Shown here piece after piece: positions 49,855 to 60,395 of a DNA stretch of 64,000 nt. The stretch covers positions 1 through 64,000 of the forward strand of contig CAKUZR010000012.1 of assembly GCA_934718065.1 (NCBI GenBank). Reading direction: 5' to 3'. Source of the stretch: an uncultured Treponema sp. (GTDB lineage Bacteria > Spirochaetota > Spirochaetia > Treponematales > Treponemataceae). Each line of letters begins with the position of its first letter. Position 1 is the stretch's first letter. Position numbers and translations under genes: made by a program. The notes beneath the pieces were generated by a model. That model was given only the letters and a program-made list of their open reading frames with translations. It did not search any database and was not told where the DNA came from.

Positions 49855-51411
49855 CTATCTGGCGGCCTTTGAAATCACAATTTTCATTCCGTCCGCGGCG
49901 TAGCAGGTGTCCGGGGAAAGCTTTACAGGCGAAAGAATCACCGTGTTCTTGTCAACTGTTTTTCTAACAGAAGGCTTCTGGTTTCTGCGTTTTGCGGGAA
50001 CAATTTCTTCAGTTGTCTTGAACTGCATCGCGTAAGCCGGAAGCAGGCTTGATTTCTGCGAATTCGCGGCGCGGAACTGAATCACCGGATAATTTCCAAC
50101 CGTGTCAACAAGATACATTCCTTTTTCTTCAATTTCTGAATTCACAAGCGTATAGCTTCCGTTTTTAAAGGTGAATTTCCGCCCTTCCTCGTCTTCCCAG
50201 ACAGAAATTTCAGAAAGAATTTTTTCATATTCAGGATGAGGATAATTGATTTTTTCCTCGCCGAACGTGCTTTGAAAAGACATTTTTTTGTACGTTCCGT
50301 CCCAGTGGTTGTTTTCCTTGATTAAAAGCCCGACATCCTCGTGCACGCGGATATAAACTTCATTCATTCCGGTGAGCATGATGTCAAGGCGGCGCTTCAT
50401 GCTGGAAATAATTGAATTCACAAGCGTAAGATAAATTCCGCTTCTTCTCAGGCTTGAATTTTCCCAGGAATAAACGCCTTCCGTGTCGTCCGAAAGAAAA
50501 ATAACTTCCTTTGTATCGTAATTGAAATAAATGTAATAGGCGGAATTGTCCGCGCTGGAAGTTTTGTACCAAAGCCCGTCAAGAAATTCCGCGAAAGTCG
50601 CGACATTTCCATTTTGAATTCTGGCAAGCTCCCTGGCGGCAAGGCGGCTTCCAGTAACCTTAAGCTGGCGGTTCTGCGTGTATTTCTGCTCGTCTTCGTT
50701 CCAGGTGTATTCAGTCTGAATCTGCCCTACGCTAACGGAAGAAGATTTCTGGTCCTCCGAGCGGTCCGAGCTGTAAACCCACACAACAAAACTCTGTCCG
50801 CGCGTCTGGGAAAGCTCGTAGGCTTCTGAACGTTCCGTCTGAACAATAAAAATCGTTCCGTCGGATTTAAAGTCGCCGATTTTATTAAGCAAAACAGAAT
50901 TCTTGTTTCTTTCGCACATATAAATTTTCATCACGGAGTCGCCGCTGTTGTCAACGCCCTGATAAACAAGCGCATTCCGATGGTTTCCAATCATATCAAC
51001 TGCATTGAAGGAAAAAGTTCTTTCGCGGGAAATTTCCGTTGAAATTTCAGCCACACGCTCGTAGGAATTCGACTGGGAATTGTAAAGCCCCGCAATAAGA
51101 TAAAGATTTTCAGAGCCGGCCTTGTGAACGGCAACCACCTGGTCATCAAGATTGTCTCCGTCAAAATCAAGCGTAAGCGTGCTAATTAAAGTTTCTATTG
51201 GAAGAAGAGGAATAAAAGATGTCATCATTATATTTTCGCCGGAAATGGACTCCGCTTCCGTTCCGTTTTTCACCTTGTCCGCAGAAACAGGCGTTATCAC
51301 TTTCGCATGGACATTTTCATTCTTTCTGAAAACCGTGAATTTCAAGGCGACAACAACAGCCAGAACCGCAAGAAGAGAACTAAAAAAAATGACAGCAACT
51401 TTATTTTTCAT
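49855..51411 (-). CDS. Membrane-anchored treponemal surface/periplasmic protein (pallilysin-related?)
   Basis: From ATG 51411 the protein has 518 residues: one N-terminal membrane segment (VAVIFFSSLLAVLAVVVALK) and a large soluble part. It contains a calcium-loop-like LTLDFDGDNLDDQVVAVHKA, as in FG-GAP/EF-hand proteins, then beta-rich segments (VYSWENSSLRRSGIYLTLVN, YLVDTVGNYPVIQFRA). I recall treponemal proteins of this layout annotated as pallilysin-related adhesins, but no HEXXH protease motif is present, so the name is tentative. TTGCGG-17-TATATT lies 6 nt before the ATG inside the groEL terminator, which suggests a leaderless message. Confidence 0.5.
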   Translation of the reverse strand: MKNKVAVIFFSSLLAVLAVVVALKFTVFRKNENVHAKVITPVSADKVKNGTEAESISGENIMMTSFIPLLPIETLISTLTLDFDGDNLDDQVVAVHKAGSENLYLIAGLYNSQSNSYERVAEISTEISRERTFSFNAVDMIGNHRNALVYQGVDNSGDSVMKIYMCERNKNSVLLNKIGDFKSDGTIFIVQTERSEAYELSQTRGQSFVVWVYSSDRSEDQKSSSVSVGQIQTEYTWNEDEQKYTQNRQLKVTGSRLAARELARIQNGNVATFAEFLDGLWYKTSSADNSAYYIYFNYDTKEVIFLSDDTEGVYSWENSSLRRSGIYLTLVNSIISSMKRRLDIMLTGMNEVYIRVHEDVGLLIKENNHWDGTYKKMSFQSTFGEEKINYPHPEYEKILSEISVWEDEEGRKFTFKNGSYTLVNSEIEEKGMYLVDTVGNYPVIQFRAANSQKSSLLPAYAMQFKTTEEIVPAKRRNQKPSVRKTVDKNTVILSPVKLSPDTCYAADGMKIVISKAAR

Positions 51412-51429
51412 ATATTTAATATACAAAAA

Positions 51430-51460
51430 AACTCCGGCATCCGCAACGAACACCGGAGTT
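51430..51460 (-). terminator. Intrinsic terminator downstream of groEL
   Basis: On the minus strand AACTCCGG and CCGGAGTT pair around a 15-nt loop and are followed by TTTTT. It separates groEL from the next minus-strand gene, whose -35 lies inside the hairpin. Confidence 0.8.
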
Positions 51461-51482
51461 TTCCTACAGCTTGAAATCAAGC

Positions 51483-51546
51483 AAATTCAAACTGAAAATC
51501 TGCCTGCGCTTTTACTTTTTCACAAAAAGCTCGACATTCAGTCAGA
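51483..51546 (+). repeat. Dispersed structured element (family B, copy 3, tail only)
   Basis: TTCAAACTGAAAATCTGCC, then TGCGCTTTTACTTTTTC and GCTCGACATTCAG, matches the right arm and tail of the copies at 11482 and 17809 in the same orientation. The left arm and interior are missing. It abuts the groEL stop codon. Confidence 0.7.
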
Positions 51547-53175
<1,629 letters not shown>

Positions 53176-53202
53176 CTATCAACCTCTTAATTTAATTTCT
53201 AT

Positions 53203-53215
53203 TTGATACTATCAA
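53203..53215. promoter_or_regulatory. Palindrome upstream of groEL
   Basis: TTGATACTATCAA is a perfect 6-bp palindrome with one central base, 30 nt before the groEL ATG. It does not match CIRCE; it may be an operator or overlap the promoter. Confidence 0.45.
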
Positions 53216-53281
53216 AAATATAAAAATCCGCCCCAAAAGGCAACAAAAAAATTTAAAATTAAGCTGAATTTTCAAGTTTTT

Positions 53282-53345
53282 GGGAAAAGCCTTTCCCTAC
53301 GTCCGCATTTCATTGCGGCCTACCCTTTCTCCTAAGGGGCAAACA
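53282..53345 (-). repeat. Two-hairpin intergenic element (family A, copy 3)
   Basis: On the minus strand CCGCAATGAAATGCGG (53318-53303) is followed by GGGAAAGGCTTTTCCC (53297-53282). It matches the order and spacing of the copies at 14403 and 36304, preceded like them by a GAG-A/G-rich run. It lies between the asd terminator and groEL. Confidence 0.65.
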
Positions 53346-53371
53346 AAGTTTTCCCCTTAAAATCCCCTTTC

Positions 53372-53421
53372 AAAAAAAACGGCCGCCCATTCATAAAGTT
53401 TTTCAACTTCCAGGGCAGCCG
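53372..53421 (-). terminator. Intrinsic terminator of asd
   Basis: On the minus strand CGGCTGCCC (53421-53413) pairs with GGGCGGCCG (53388-53380), with an AAGTT/AACTT inner stem, and ends in eight T, 34 nt after the asd stop. Confidence 0.85.
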
Positions 53422-53454
53422 GGTATTTTCACAAAACCAGTTTTTCAGCAGAAA

Positions 53455-54549
53455 CTAAAGATTGTCAAAAAAACCTTTGGCTTTCAGAAGCTCCGCGTTC
53501 AGGATTCCGCCAAGAGCGGCTCCCCGTTTTGTATTGTGGCTCAGCGAAACAAATTTTATGTCGAACACGTTGCAAGGGCGAAGTCGGCCGATAACGCAGG
53601 CCATTCCCTTTTCGGTCTCGCGGTCGCGGCGCGGCTGAGGGCGGTTTTCCTCGTGGCGCACAACAATCGGATGCTCCGGCGCGGAAGGAAGATTCAGCTC
53701 CTGCGGAACAGACTTGTACGAAGTCCAGATTTTCTCGATTTCCTCAAGGCTCGGCTTCTTGTCCGCAAATTCAAGAGAAACACAGGCTGTGTGTCCGTCA
53801 ATAACCGGAACGCGTGTGCAGGTTGAAGAAACAACCGGATATTCAGCGTTCACAATTTTTCCGTTCTGAACTTTTCCAAGAATTTTAAGACATTCTTTTT
53901 CAGTTTTTTCCTCTTCGCCGCCGATGAACGGAACAATGTTGTCAATCATGTCAAAAGAAGGAACGCCCGGATAACCTGCGCCGCTTGTAGCCTGCAAAGT
54001 TGTAACAACCATTCTTTTAACCGGATAGCCAGCCTGAATCAGCGCATGAATCGGCATCATATAAGTCTGGAGCGAACAGTTCGGCTTTACAGCGATAAAA
54101 CCTTTGTCCCAGCCGTGGTGCTTTTTCTGCTCGGCAATCACGTCAAGATGAGAATAGTTTATTTCCGGAACAAGCATCGGAACATCTTCTGTCCAGCGGT
54201 TCGCCGAAGCGTTTGAAACAACCGGAATTCCTTCCGCGGCATAAGCGGCTTCAAGAGCCTTTATTTCTTCCTTGCCCATCTCAAGCGCGGAAAAAACAAA
54301 CTGGCATTTCCCAAGAGCCTTTTTCTCATCGTTTGCGTCCTCAACAATCAAGTCTGCAACGCCGCTAGGAATATTTTCACCGATAAGCCATCGGTTCTTC
54401 ACCGCGTCCTTGTACGCTTTTCCAGCTGAGCGCGGACTCGCCGCAACATAAGTAACTTCAAACCACGGATGATTTTCCAACAATTTTATATAACGCTGGC
54501 CAACCATTCCAGTTGCGCCCAGAACACCTACTTTCAATTTTCCTGACAT
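53455..54549 (-). CDS. asd: Aspartate-semialdehyde dehydrogenase
   Basis: The enzyme reduces aspartyl phosphate to the semialdehyde, the branch point to lysine/diaminopimelate, threonine and methionine. The 364-residue protein has the NADP-binding start VGVLGATGMVGQRYIKLLEN. VSNASANRWTEDVPMLVPEI and the active-site AVKPNCSLQTYMM (Cys nucleophile) follow, then ATSGAGYPGVPSFD. The sequence belongs to the archaeal/fungal-like ASADH branch rather than the E. coli type. GGGGG precedes the ATG, and dapA is 18 bp upstream on the same strand, so the two form an operon. Confidence 0.94.
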   Translation of the reverse strand: MSGKLKVGVLGATGMVGQRYIKLLENHPWFEVTYVAASPRSAGKAYKDAVKNRWLIGENIPSGVADLIVEDANDEKKALGKCQFVFSALEMGKEEIKALEAAYAAEGIPVVSNASANRWTEDVPMLVPEINYSHLDVIAEQKKHHGWDKGFIAVKPNCSLQTYMMPIHALIQAGYPVKRMVVTTLQATSGAGYPGVPSFDMIDNIVPFIGGEEEKTEKECLKILGKVQNGKIVNAEYPVVSSTCTRVPVIDGHTACVSLEFADKKPSLEEIEKIWTSYKSVPQELNLPSAPEHPIVVRHEENRPQPRRDRETEKGMACVIGRLRPCNVFDIKFVSLSHNTKRGAALGGILNAELLKAKGFFDNL

Positions 54550-54567
54550 AATATTCCCCCTAGGAAT

Positions 54568-55473
54568 TTATAGTTTGCATTCCGCCAAGGCATCCTTGAT
54601 TATTTCCTTGGCCTTTTCTGTAACTTCAACAAGCGGAAGGCGGACACAAGCCTTGCACATTCCGCGGACGCTCATCGCATATTTTATTGAAGTCGGATTT
54701 CCGTCAACAAAAGCCGCCTTGAAGAAAGGCAGAAGCCTGTAATGCAGCTCGCGAGCAGTTTTAAAATCTCCGTCCAGAGCCGCATGAACCATCTGCGTAA
54801 CAAGCTCAGGAGTATAGTTTGAAACAACGCTGAAAACACCGTCGCCGCCGGCAGCAAGCAACGGAAGAGTCAGACTGTCGTCTCCGCAAATCACAGAAAA
54901 ATCCGGATGAGCAGATTTTACCTGCGCAATAACGTCCATCATCTGGTTGATGTTTCCGCTGGCCTCTTTTACTCCGGCAATATTCGGAAGATTTGCAATC
55001 CGCGCCAATGTCGGAGTGTCGATATTCTTTCCAGTGCGTCCCTGAATATTATAGACAATAATAGGAATTCCAACCTTTGAAACAGCCTCGAAATGTCTGA
55101 AAATTCCTTCATTGCTCGGCTTGTTGTAATAAGGAGTTACAACCAACGCCGCATCCGCGCCCGCCTGCTTTGCGCGTTCACAATAGCGAACCGCATCCCG
55201 CGTGCAGTTTGAGCTTGAGCCAAGAATAATATTGATTTTTTTGCCGTTTGCCTTTTCAAAAGCCCTAACTTCTTCAAAAGCAATCTTGATAATTTCGTCT
55301 TCTTCGTCTTCTGTCAAAGTTGGAGTTTCTGCTGTAGTTCCCAAAGGAAGAATTCCATCGATTCCGCCTTCAAGCTGGCGTTTGACCAAAGCACGAAATC
55401 CTTCATAATCTACAGATTCATCTTCATGCATAGGTGTGACCAAAGCTGTCATTGAACCGCCAAATTTTGCCAT
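54568..55473 (-). CDS. dapA: 4-hydroxy-tetrahydrodipicolinate synthase
   Basis: DapA condenses pyruvate with aspartate semialdehyde, the product of the asd gene that follows. The 301-residue TIM barrel starts at ATG 55473 (GGAGG 5 nt upstream). It has GILPLGTTAETPTLTEDEED, VTPYYNKPSNEGIFRHF, VYNIQGRTGKNIDTPTL with the catalytic Tyr/Arg region, the Schiff-base lysine in NIAGVKEASGNI, and SVICGDDSLTLPLLAAGGDG. It supplies diaminopimelate for peptidoglycan or lysine. It diverges from aroC across 92 bp. Confidence 0.95.
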   Translation of the reverse strand: MAKFGGSMTALVTPMHEDESVDYEGFRALVKRQLEGGIDGILPLGTTAETPTLTEDEEDEIIKIAFEEVRAFEKANGKKINIILGSSSNCTRDAVRYCERAKQAGADAALVVTPYYNKPSNEGIFRHFEAVSKVGIPIIVYNIQGRTGKNIDTPTLARIANLPNIAGVKEASGNINQMMDVIAQVKSAHPDFSVICGDDSLTLPLLAAGGDGVFSVVSNYTPELVTQMVHAALDGDFKTARELHYRLLPFFKAAFVDGNPTSIKYAMSVRGMCKACVRLPLVEVTEKAKEIIKDALAECKL

Positions 55474-55565
55474 ACGAGCCTCCAAATTAATTTATTTTCC
55501 AAAGTATTGCACTTTTATAGTAAAAATTCAATAAATCTGATAATCTTTATAAAAAGAGGTTCAAA

Positions 55566-56660
55566 ATGTCTGGAAATACTTACGGTTCAATTTTTAAAGT
55601 TTCAACTTTCGGAGAAAGCCACGGAGAAGCGCTCGGAGTTGTTGTTGACGGCTGCCCCGCAGGACTTCCTGTTGACATTTTAAAAATTCAGCAGGCGCTG
55701 GACAGACGCCGTCCGGGAGCCGCTGTAAACGGAATAAAATCAGCCTCTGTGACATCAAGAAACGAGCCTGACAAAGCGGAAATCCTGAGCGGAATTTTTG
55801 AAGGCAAAGCTGAAGGAACTCCAATCTCAATTTTAATCCGGAACACAAGCCAACATTCAAAAGACTACGGAAACCTTGAAAACACATTCCGCCCGGGACA
55901 CGCGGATTTTTCATACGACGCAAAATACGGCTTCAGGGACTACCGGGGCGGCGGCCGTTCAAGCGGAAGGGAAACCGCAGCCCGAGTCGCAGCCGGAGCA
56001 GTCGCAGCGCAAATTCTTGAAAATTCCGGAATTTCTGTAAAAGCGTACACTTTGAAAGCAGCCGGAATAAAAGCTGAAAAAATAAATCTTTCAGAAATCG
56101 AGCAAAATTCAATGCGCGCTCCGGACAACGAAGCCGCAAAAAAAATGGAGTCAAAAATCGAGGAGCTTCGCCAGAACCGCGACAGCGCAGGCGGAATCGT
56201 TGAATGTGTAATAAACGGATGCCCCGCCGGGTTGGGCGAGCCCGTTTTTGACAAGCTGGATGCAGAGCTTGCAAAGGCAATGCTTTCAATCGGGGCTGTC
56301 AAAGGAATTGAATTCGGCGCAGGATTTTCCGCGGCGGATCTTACTGGAAGCGCAAACAATGACAAAATGCACGCAGAAAACGGAGTCCCTGTTTTTGACA
56401 CAAACAACGCTGGAGGAATTCTTGGCGGTATTTCCAACGGAAACCAGATAATTTTCAGGATTGCGGTAAAGCCAGTTCCAAGCATTTTCCAGAGCCAGAA
56501 AACCGTAAGCAAGAACGGCTCAACTTATGAAAACACAGAGCTTGAAATAAAAGGCCGCCACGACGTATGCCTTTGCCCGCGGATTGTTCCAGTTGTGGAG
56601 GCAATGGCGAACATCGTCCTTGCGGATATGCTTCTTAGAAACAAAAACTCAAAAATTTAG
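55566..56660 (+). CDS. aroC: Chorismate synthase
   Basis: The enzyme converts EPSP to chorismate with reduced FMN. The 364-residue protein has all three family signatures: GESHGEALGVVVDGCPAGLP near the N-terminus, DYRGGGRSSGRETAARVAAG in the middle, and GILGGISNGNQIIFRIAVKP near the C-terminus, followed by GRHDVCLCPRIVPVVEAMA. AGAGG precedes the ATG by 8 nt. It is followed after 8 bp by dacA, probably on the same transcript. Confidence 0.97.
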   Translation: MSGNTYGSIFKVSTFGESHGEALGVVVDGCPAGLPVDILKIQQALDRRRPGAAVNGIKSASVTSRNEPDKAEILSGIFEGKAEGTPISILIRNTSQHSKDYGNLENTFRPGHADFSYDAKYGFRDYRGGGRSSGRETAARVAAGAVAAQILENSGISVKAYTLKAAGIKAEKINLSEIEQNSMRAPDNEAAKKMESKIEELRQNRDSAGGIVECVINGCPAGLGEPVFDKLDAELAKAMLSIGAVKGIEFGAGFSAADLTGSANNDKMHAENGVPVFDTNNAGGILGGISNGNQIIFRIAVKPVPSIFQSQKTVSKNGSTYENTELEIKGRHDVCLCPRIVPVVEAMANIVLADMLLRNKNSKI

Positions 56661-56668
56661 CATAAACA

Positions 56669-58099
56669 ATGAACAGAAAAACAAAAAAAATCATACGAAT
56701 TTCTTTAGCTTCTGCCGCGGCGGCGCTTTTTATTTCTTTTTTTGGAACAGTATGCGTGCGCGCTGTTACGCTCAGGAAATCTCCCGCCCTGGAAGAACTT
56801 TCCCCGGCGCAAAAAACATTTCTGAATCTTTCGCTGGATGAATCGTATCCCGAACGCAAAAATATTCTTCATCCGCTGCCGTATTCAGCAGAACCCGCCG
56901 CCCTGAATGTCTGGGCAAAATCCGCAATTGCAGTCAACGTGGAAAACGGCTGCGTAATCTACGAAAAAAACGCCGATGAAATAATTCCGCCGGCAAGCAT
57001 GACAAAACTTTTCGTAATGTACGTTATTATGGAAGAAATTGAAAAAGGGAACGCCTCGCTTTCCGATGTCGTGCCTCTTCCGCCGGAAACTTGGGCCGCA
57101 AACCAGCCGCCTCATTCATCGCTGATGTTTCTTGGAAAAAACCAGAAGGCTACGCTTGAAGAAATTATCACCGGGCTGGATGTCTGCTCAGGAAACGACG
57201 CGGCAAACGCAATCGCGCTTTATCTTTTTGGAAATGTTGACTCTTTTGTTCAAAAAATAAACCATCTTGCGGAAGAATTCGGTCTTGAAAACACGCATTT
57301 TTTTGACGCGAGCGGCTACAGCGAAAAAAATACTACAACTGCGCGGGAAATGGCTTCGTTCGCGCAAAAATACATCAGACGTTTTCCGGAAACCTTGCAC
57401 AAATTCCATTCAGTTCCGGGCTTCAAATATCCAAAGGAAGAAAATCTTGCGCCGGAGGACAGAATGCTTCCAACGCGCTATCAGGATTTTTCACAGGGGC
57501 TTCCCCAGAACATCTATATGCCGATTTACCAGAAAAACACAAATCCGCTGCTTGGAATTCTTGAAGGCTGCGACGGACTGAAAACAGGTTATATAGAAGA
57601 AAGCGGATACAATCTTGCGCTTACGGCAAAACGCGAAAACATGAGAATTCTTTCTGTAACAATGGGCGGACCCGGAAAAACTTCAAATGAAGGACAGGCC
57701 GGACGCGTTCACGACGGAACTGAAATCATGGAATGGGCGTTCAAAACATTTAAAAACTACCAGAATCCGCTGGTTCTGCGCGCGTACAATATTCCTGTAG
57801 TCTGCGCAAATGTACAGCGGATGAATATTGTTCCAGCATGGTCGCCGGATGCGCTTTGCGTTCCTGTTTCAGCCGCAAAAAATCCGGAAAACGTGGCGGA
57901 GGAAGTTGAAATAAATCTTGTTCTTCCAGATTTTATAAAAGGCCAGATTGAAGCCGGAAGCGAATACGGAAAAATTGAATACATTCTGAACGGCCGGCTG
58001 CTTGAATCAATTCCGCTGGTTGCAGACCGTCCTGCTGAGCGCGCAAATCCGTGGATAAGCGCCGCCGATGAAATTGCGAAGCTCGCGCTGAAATTTTAA
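56669..58099 (+). CDS. dacA: D-alanyl-D-alanine carboxypeptidase (PBP5/6 type)
   Basis: This enzyme trims the terminal D-Ala from peptidoglycan stem peptides. The 476-residue protein has an N-terminal membrane/signal segment (about 8-32) and the class-A carboxypeptidase motifs: SMTK (Ser110-Lys113), SGN (174-176) and KTG (305-307, in GCDGLKTGYIEESGYNLALT). A beta-rich PBP5-like C-terminal domain follows (from about 365). An extended stretch of 60 residues between signal and catalytic domain is longer than in E. coli PBP5. No Shine-Dalgarno sequence is evident 8 bp after aroC. Confidence 0.92.
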   Translation: MNRKTKKIIRISLASAAAALFISFFGTVCVRAVTLRKSPALEELSPAQKTFLNLSLDESYPERKNILHPLPYSAEPAALNVWAKSAIAVNVENGCVIYEKNADEIIPPASMTKLFVMYVIMEEIEKGNASLSDVVPLPPETWAANQPPHSSLMFLGKNQKATLEEIITGLDVCSGNDAANAIALYLFGNVDSFVQKINHLAEEFGLENTHFFDASGYSEKNTTTAREMASFAQKYIRRFPETLHKFHSVPGFKYPKEENLAPEDRMLPTRYQDFSQGLPQNIYMPIYQKNTNPLLGILEGCDGLKTGYIEESGYNLALTAKRENMRILSVTMGGPGKTSNEGQAGRVHDGTEIMEWAFKTFKNYQNPLVLRAYNIPVVCANVQRMNIVPAWSPDALCVPVSAAKNPENVAEEVEINLVLPDFIKGQIEAGSEYGKIEYILNGRLLESIPLVADRPAERANPWISAADEIAKLALKF

Positions 58100-58118
58100 A
58101 TTATCTGTGCGGAAAAAT

Positions 58119-60347
58119 TTATTCTTCAGCAATATAACGGAGCGGAACAATTTCGTAGCCGGCATCAAGAACCGCGCTTATCAGCAAATCAAGGTTTTCG
58201 TACAAGTAGCTTTCCCTGGTTCCGCGCGAAATTCCTATTGTGACGGGAATAACTTTTTCGCCTTCATCAAGATCCTGAACATAAGATTCAATCAGCTCGC
58301 CCGGACAAAGATATTTTCCTTCGCCTTTAACCGCCTGCTCAAGCGTTACAGAATCACAGGCTGAATTTTTCACATTGACATAGTCGTAGCCAGCTTTTTT
58401 TCCGTCCTGTACGATTTTTTCTGAAGCGGCGTAGTACGGCGCGTGCCACATAAGAGAAAGCTCTTTCCCGGTAACCGCGTTGAATTCGTCCTCATTCCGG
58501 GCAAGTCCGCGGCGGATGTAGTCCTCGTTCACAAGAAATCCCGGCTGAGTCAATTTTGAGGCCGAAAAAAACATTGAGGCGCACTCATTCCGGCTCAAGG
58601 CAATCTGTTTTGTTTCGTTTGGATAGCGGCGGATAAATTCTCCGTTCAGAAAAAATGTTCCGGTAACCAGATATCTGTTCAAAGTGTAAAGAATATTCGG
58701 AAGTCCGTCGGCGTTGTCGTAAGCGTCAAACAAAAGCGCGACTTTTTTCCGTTCCTCAGTTTTTTTAACGCTTTCCGGATAAACCGGCCTTGTAACCGCC
58801 TTTCCAAAAAGCGTTCTTATGTAAAGCGCGTTTTCAAAAAGAGGATTTGAAGTTTCTCCGCAGAAAAGCCGGTAACGCTCGTTCCGCAAAATATTTGCCC
58901 TGCCTGAAGAAACCGTTTCCTTTTCAGACCAAGTTTTTTTATCTTCGTTAAAAGAAAAGAATTTTCCGTTTCCTGCGTCAGCAATCAGCTCGCCGTTGCT
59001 CCAGAATCCGTTCACAACCGAGCTTACCGCAAGAATTTTCGGATTCTGCTCAAGAATATTCCAGCTGCGGATTGTTCTGTTTCCGCCGATGACCAAAGTT
59101 GAATTGTCTTTCCACAAAAGCGACACGACGCTTTCGCCTTCAGCCTTGTTCACGCGCTTCCAGTTTCTTGTGTCATAAACGTAAACCGAAGAGCCTGCAT
59201 AAAACGCGCAGTTTTTTCCATCCGGAGAAACAGCCGGCCGCCCAGAATCAGAAATATCCAGAAATTTTGAAAGTCGGTTTTCCAGATGATAAACTGAAGA
59301 CTTGATTTTCTGCCCGCCGTAAGGAAGCATCCGCATCCAGACAATCGGCGAGCCGTTCAAATCCCAGATAATTTCGCTTTCCAGCAGCGAGGCGCTCAAA
59401 TCAACGTAAGGGCCTGAATAAACAATATCAAGATAATCACAAGTGCTGCGGTTTATTTTAAAATATGTGAAAATTTTTCCATTTTGAATCAAAACCATCG
59501 AGGAAACATCGTTGTTCACACTGAAAGTGTCTTTTGAAGCCATAAACTGCGAGGGAAGCCGCCCGACCATCTGCCCTTTTCCGATAATTCCAGAATAAAG
59601 TCCGAGCGTGTAAAGTTCTTTTGAGCTGATTTTGTAAACCAAATCTGAATCAATATAAACAAGATATTTTCCGTTCGTCCAGTTCACTGAGTTAATTGTG
59701 CCCGGCCCGATTTTTCTGTATTTTTCATCAACTTCAACGCCACGCAAAACTGCGGAAGGATTGCAGAAATATACATTTCCGTTTTTTGCGTAAACCATCG
59801 CGGAACTGTCGCCCGCCCATTTTACAGAAACATTTTCGTAGCTGAATGAAGAATTTTCGTCAAGGCAAATTTCTTTCGAGGAATTCACGTTTTTCAGAAA
59901 AAGCCGGCCGGTCGCATATCCAGTTTTTTCAGTGTAGCAAATCCATTCGCCGTCCGGACTTACGCTGACCTTTGAAAGGCGCATTGAATTCACAGGAATT
60001 TCCGGTGAATATTTTTTCCATTCAACTGATTTTTCGGCCGTGTCAATCCAAGCAGTTCCGTAGCGGTTTCTTACCTGAAGAATTTTTCCGCCGCCCAGAA
60101 GCTCCATCTGCTCCGGAAAGCACGAAACCAGCGCAGGCTCGCCGCTAATCATTCCGTCTTTTATTTTCGTCTTGAACAGGGAACGGTACGAAAAAGCTCC
60201 GGGAATTTCCTGCCGGATTGTGTACAAAATTTCATCATTCTGGTTTATATCGGCGTCGCCAAATTTTATTCCGGCGAAACAGTAAAAAGCCGCAAAAAAC
60301 AGACTGAACAAAAAAATTTTTCTTTTCAAATTTTCTATTTTTTTCAT
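58119..60347 (-). CDS. Exported beta-propeller protein with degenerate polysaccharide-deacetylase domain
   Basis: The 742-residue protein has a signal peptide (to about residue 26) and a long N-terminal part with TolB/WD40-like blades, for example VSVSPDGEWICYTEKTGYAT, SVKWAGDSSAMVYAKNGNVY, GRPAVSPDGKNCAFYAGSSV. From residue 545 it reads as a NodB-type barrel: VALLFDAYDNADGLPNILYT, LVTGTFFLNGEFIRRYPNE, DAGYEIVPL. The canonical DD motif becomes FDAYDNADG, and the H-x3-H zinc motif is absent (SRNECASMFFSAS). Deacetylase activity is therefore doubtful and a binding role is possible. It sits among peptidoglycan genes. Confidence 0.65.
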   Translation of the reverse strand: MKKIENLKRKIFLFSLFFAAFYCFAGIKFGDADINQNDEILYTIRQEIPGAFSYRSLFKTKIKDGMISGEPALVSCFPEQMELLGGGKILQVRNRYGTAWIDTAEKSVEWKKYSPEIPVNSMRLSKVSVSPDGEWICYTEKTGYATGRLFLKNVNSSKEICLDENSSFSYENVSVKWAGDSSAMVYAKNGNVYFCNPSAVLRGVEVDEKYRKIGPGTINSVNWTNGKYLVYIDSDLVYKISSKELYTLGLYSGIIGKGQMVGRLPSQFMASKDTFSVNNDVSSMVLIQNGKIFTYFKINRSTCDYLDIVYSGPYVDLSASLLESEIIWDLNGSPIVWMRMLPYGGQKIKSSVYHLENRLSKFLDISDSGRPAVSPDGKNCAFYAGSSVYVYDTRNWKRVNKAEGESVVSLLWKDNSTLVIGGNRTIRSWNILEQNPKILAVSSVVNGFWSNGELIADAGNGKFFSFNEDKKTWSEKETVSSGRANILRNERYRLFCGETSNPLFENALYIRTLFGKAVTRPVYPESVKKTEERKKVALLFDAYDNADGLPNILYTLNRYLVTGTFFLNGEFIRRYPNETKQIALSRNECASMFFSASKLTQPGFLVNEDYIRRGLARNEDEFNAVTGKELSLMWHAPYYAASEKIVQDGKKAGYDYVNVKNSACDSVTLEQAVKGEGKYLCPGELIESYVQDLDEGEKVIPVTIGISRGTRESYLYENLDLLISAVLDAGYEIVPLRYIAEE

Positions 60348-60395
60348 ATTTCGTCCTCGTTTTAAGCGTTCTGCCGGATTTTCAGTTTATCATTT

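Noticed and set aside
49855..51411. Zinc protease (pallilysin) activity for the membrane-anchored protein
   Set aside because: No HEXXH motif occurs anywhere in the sequence.
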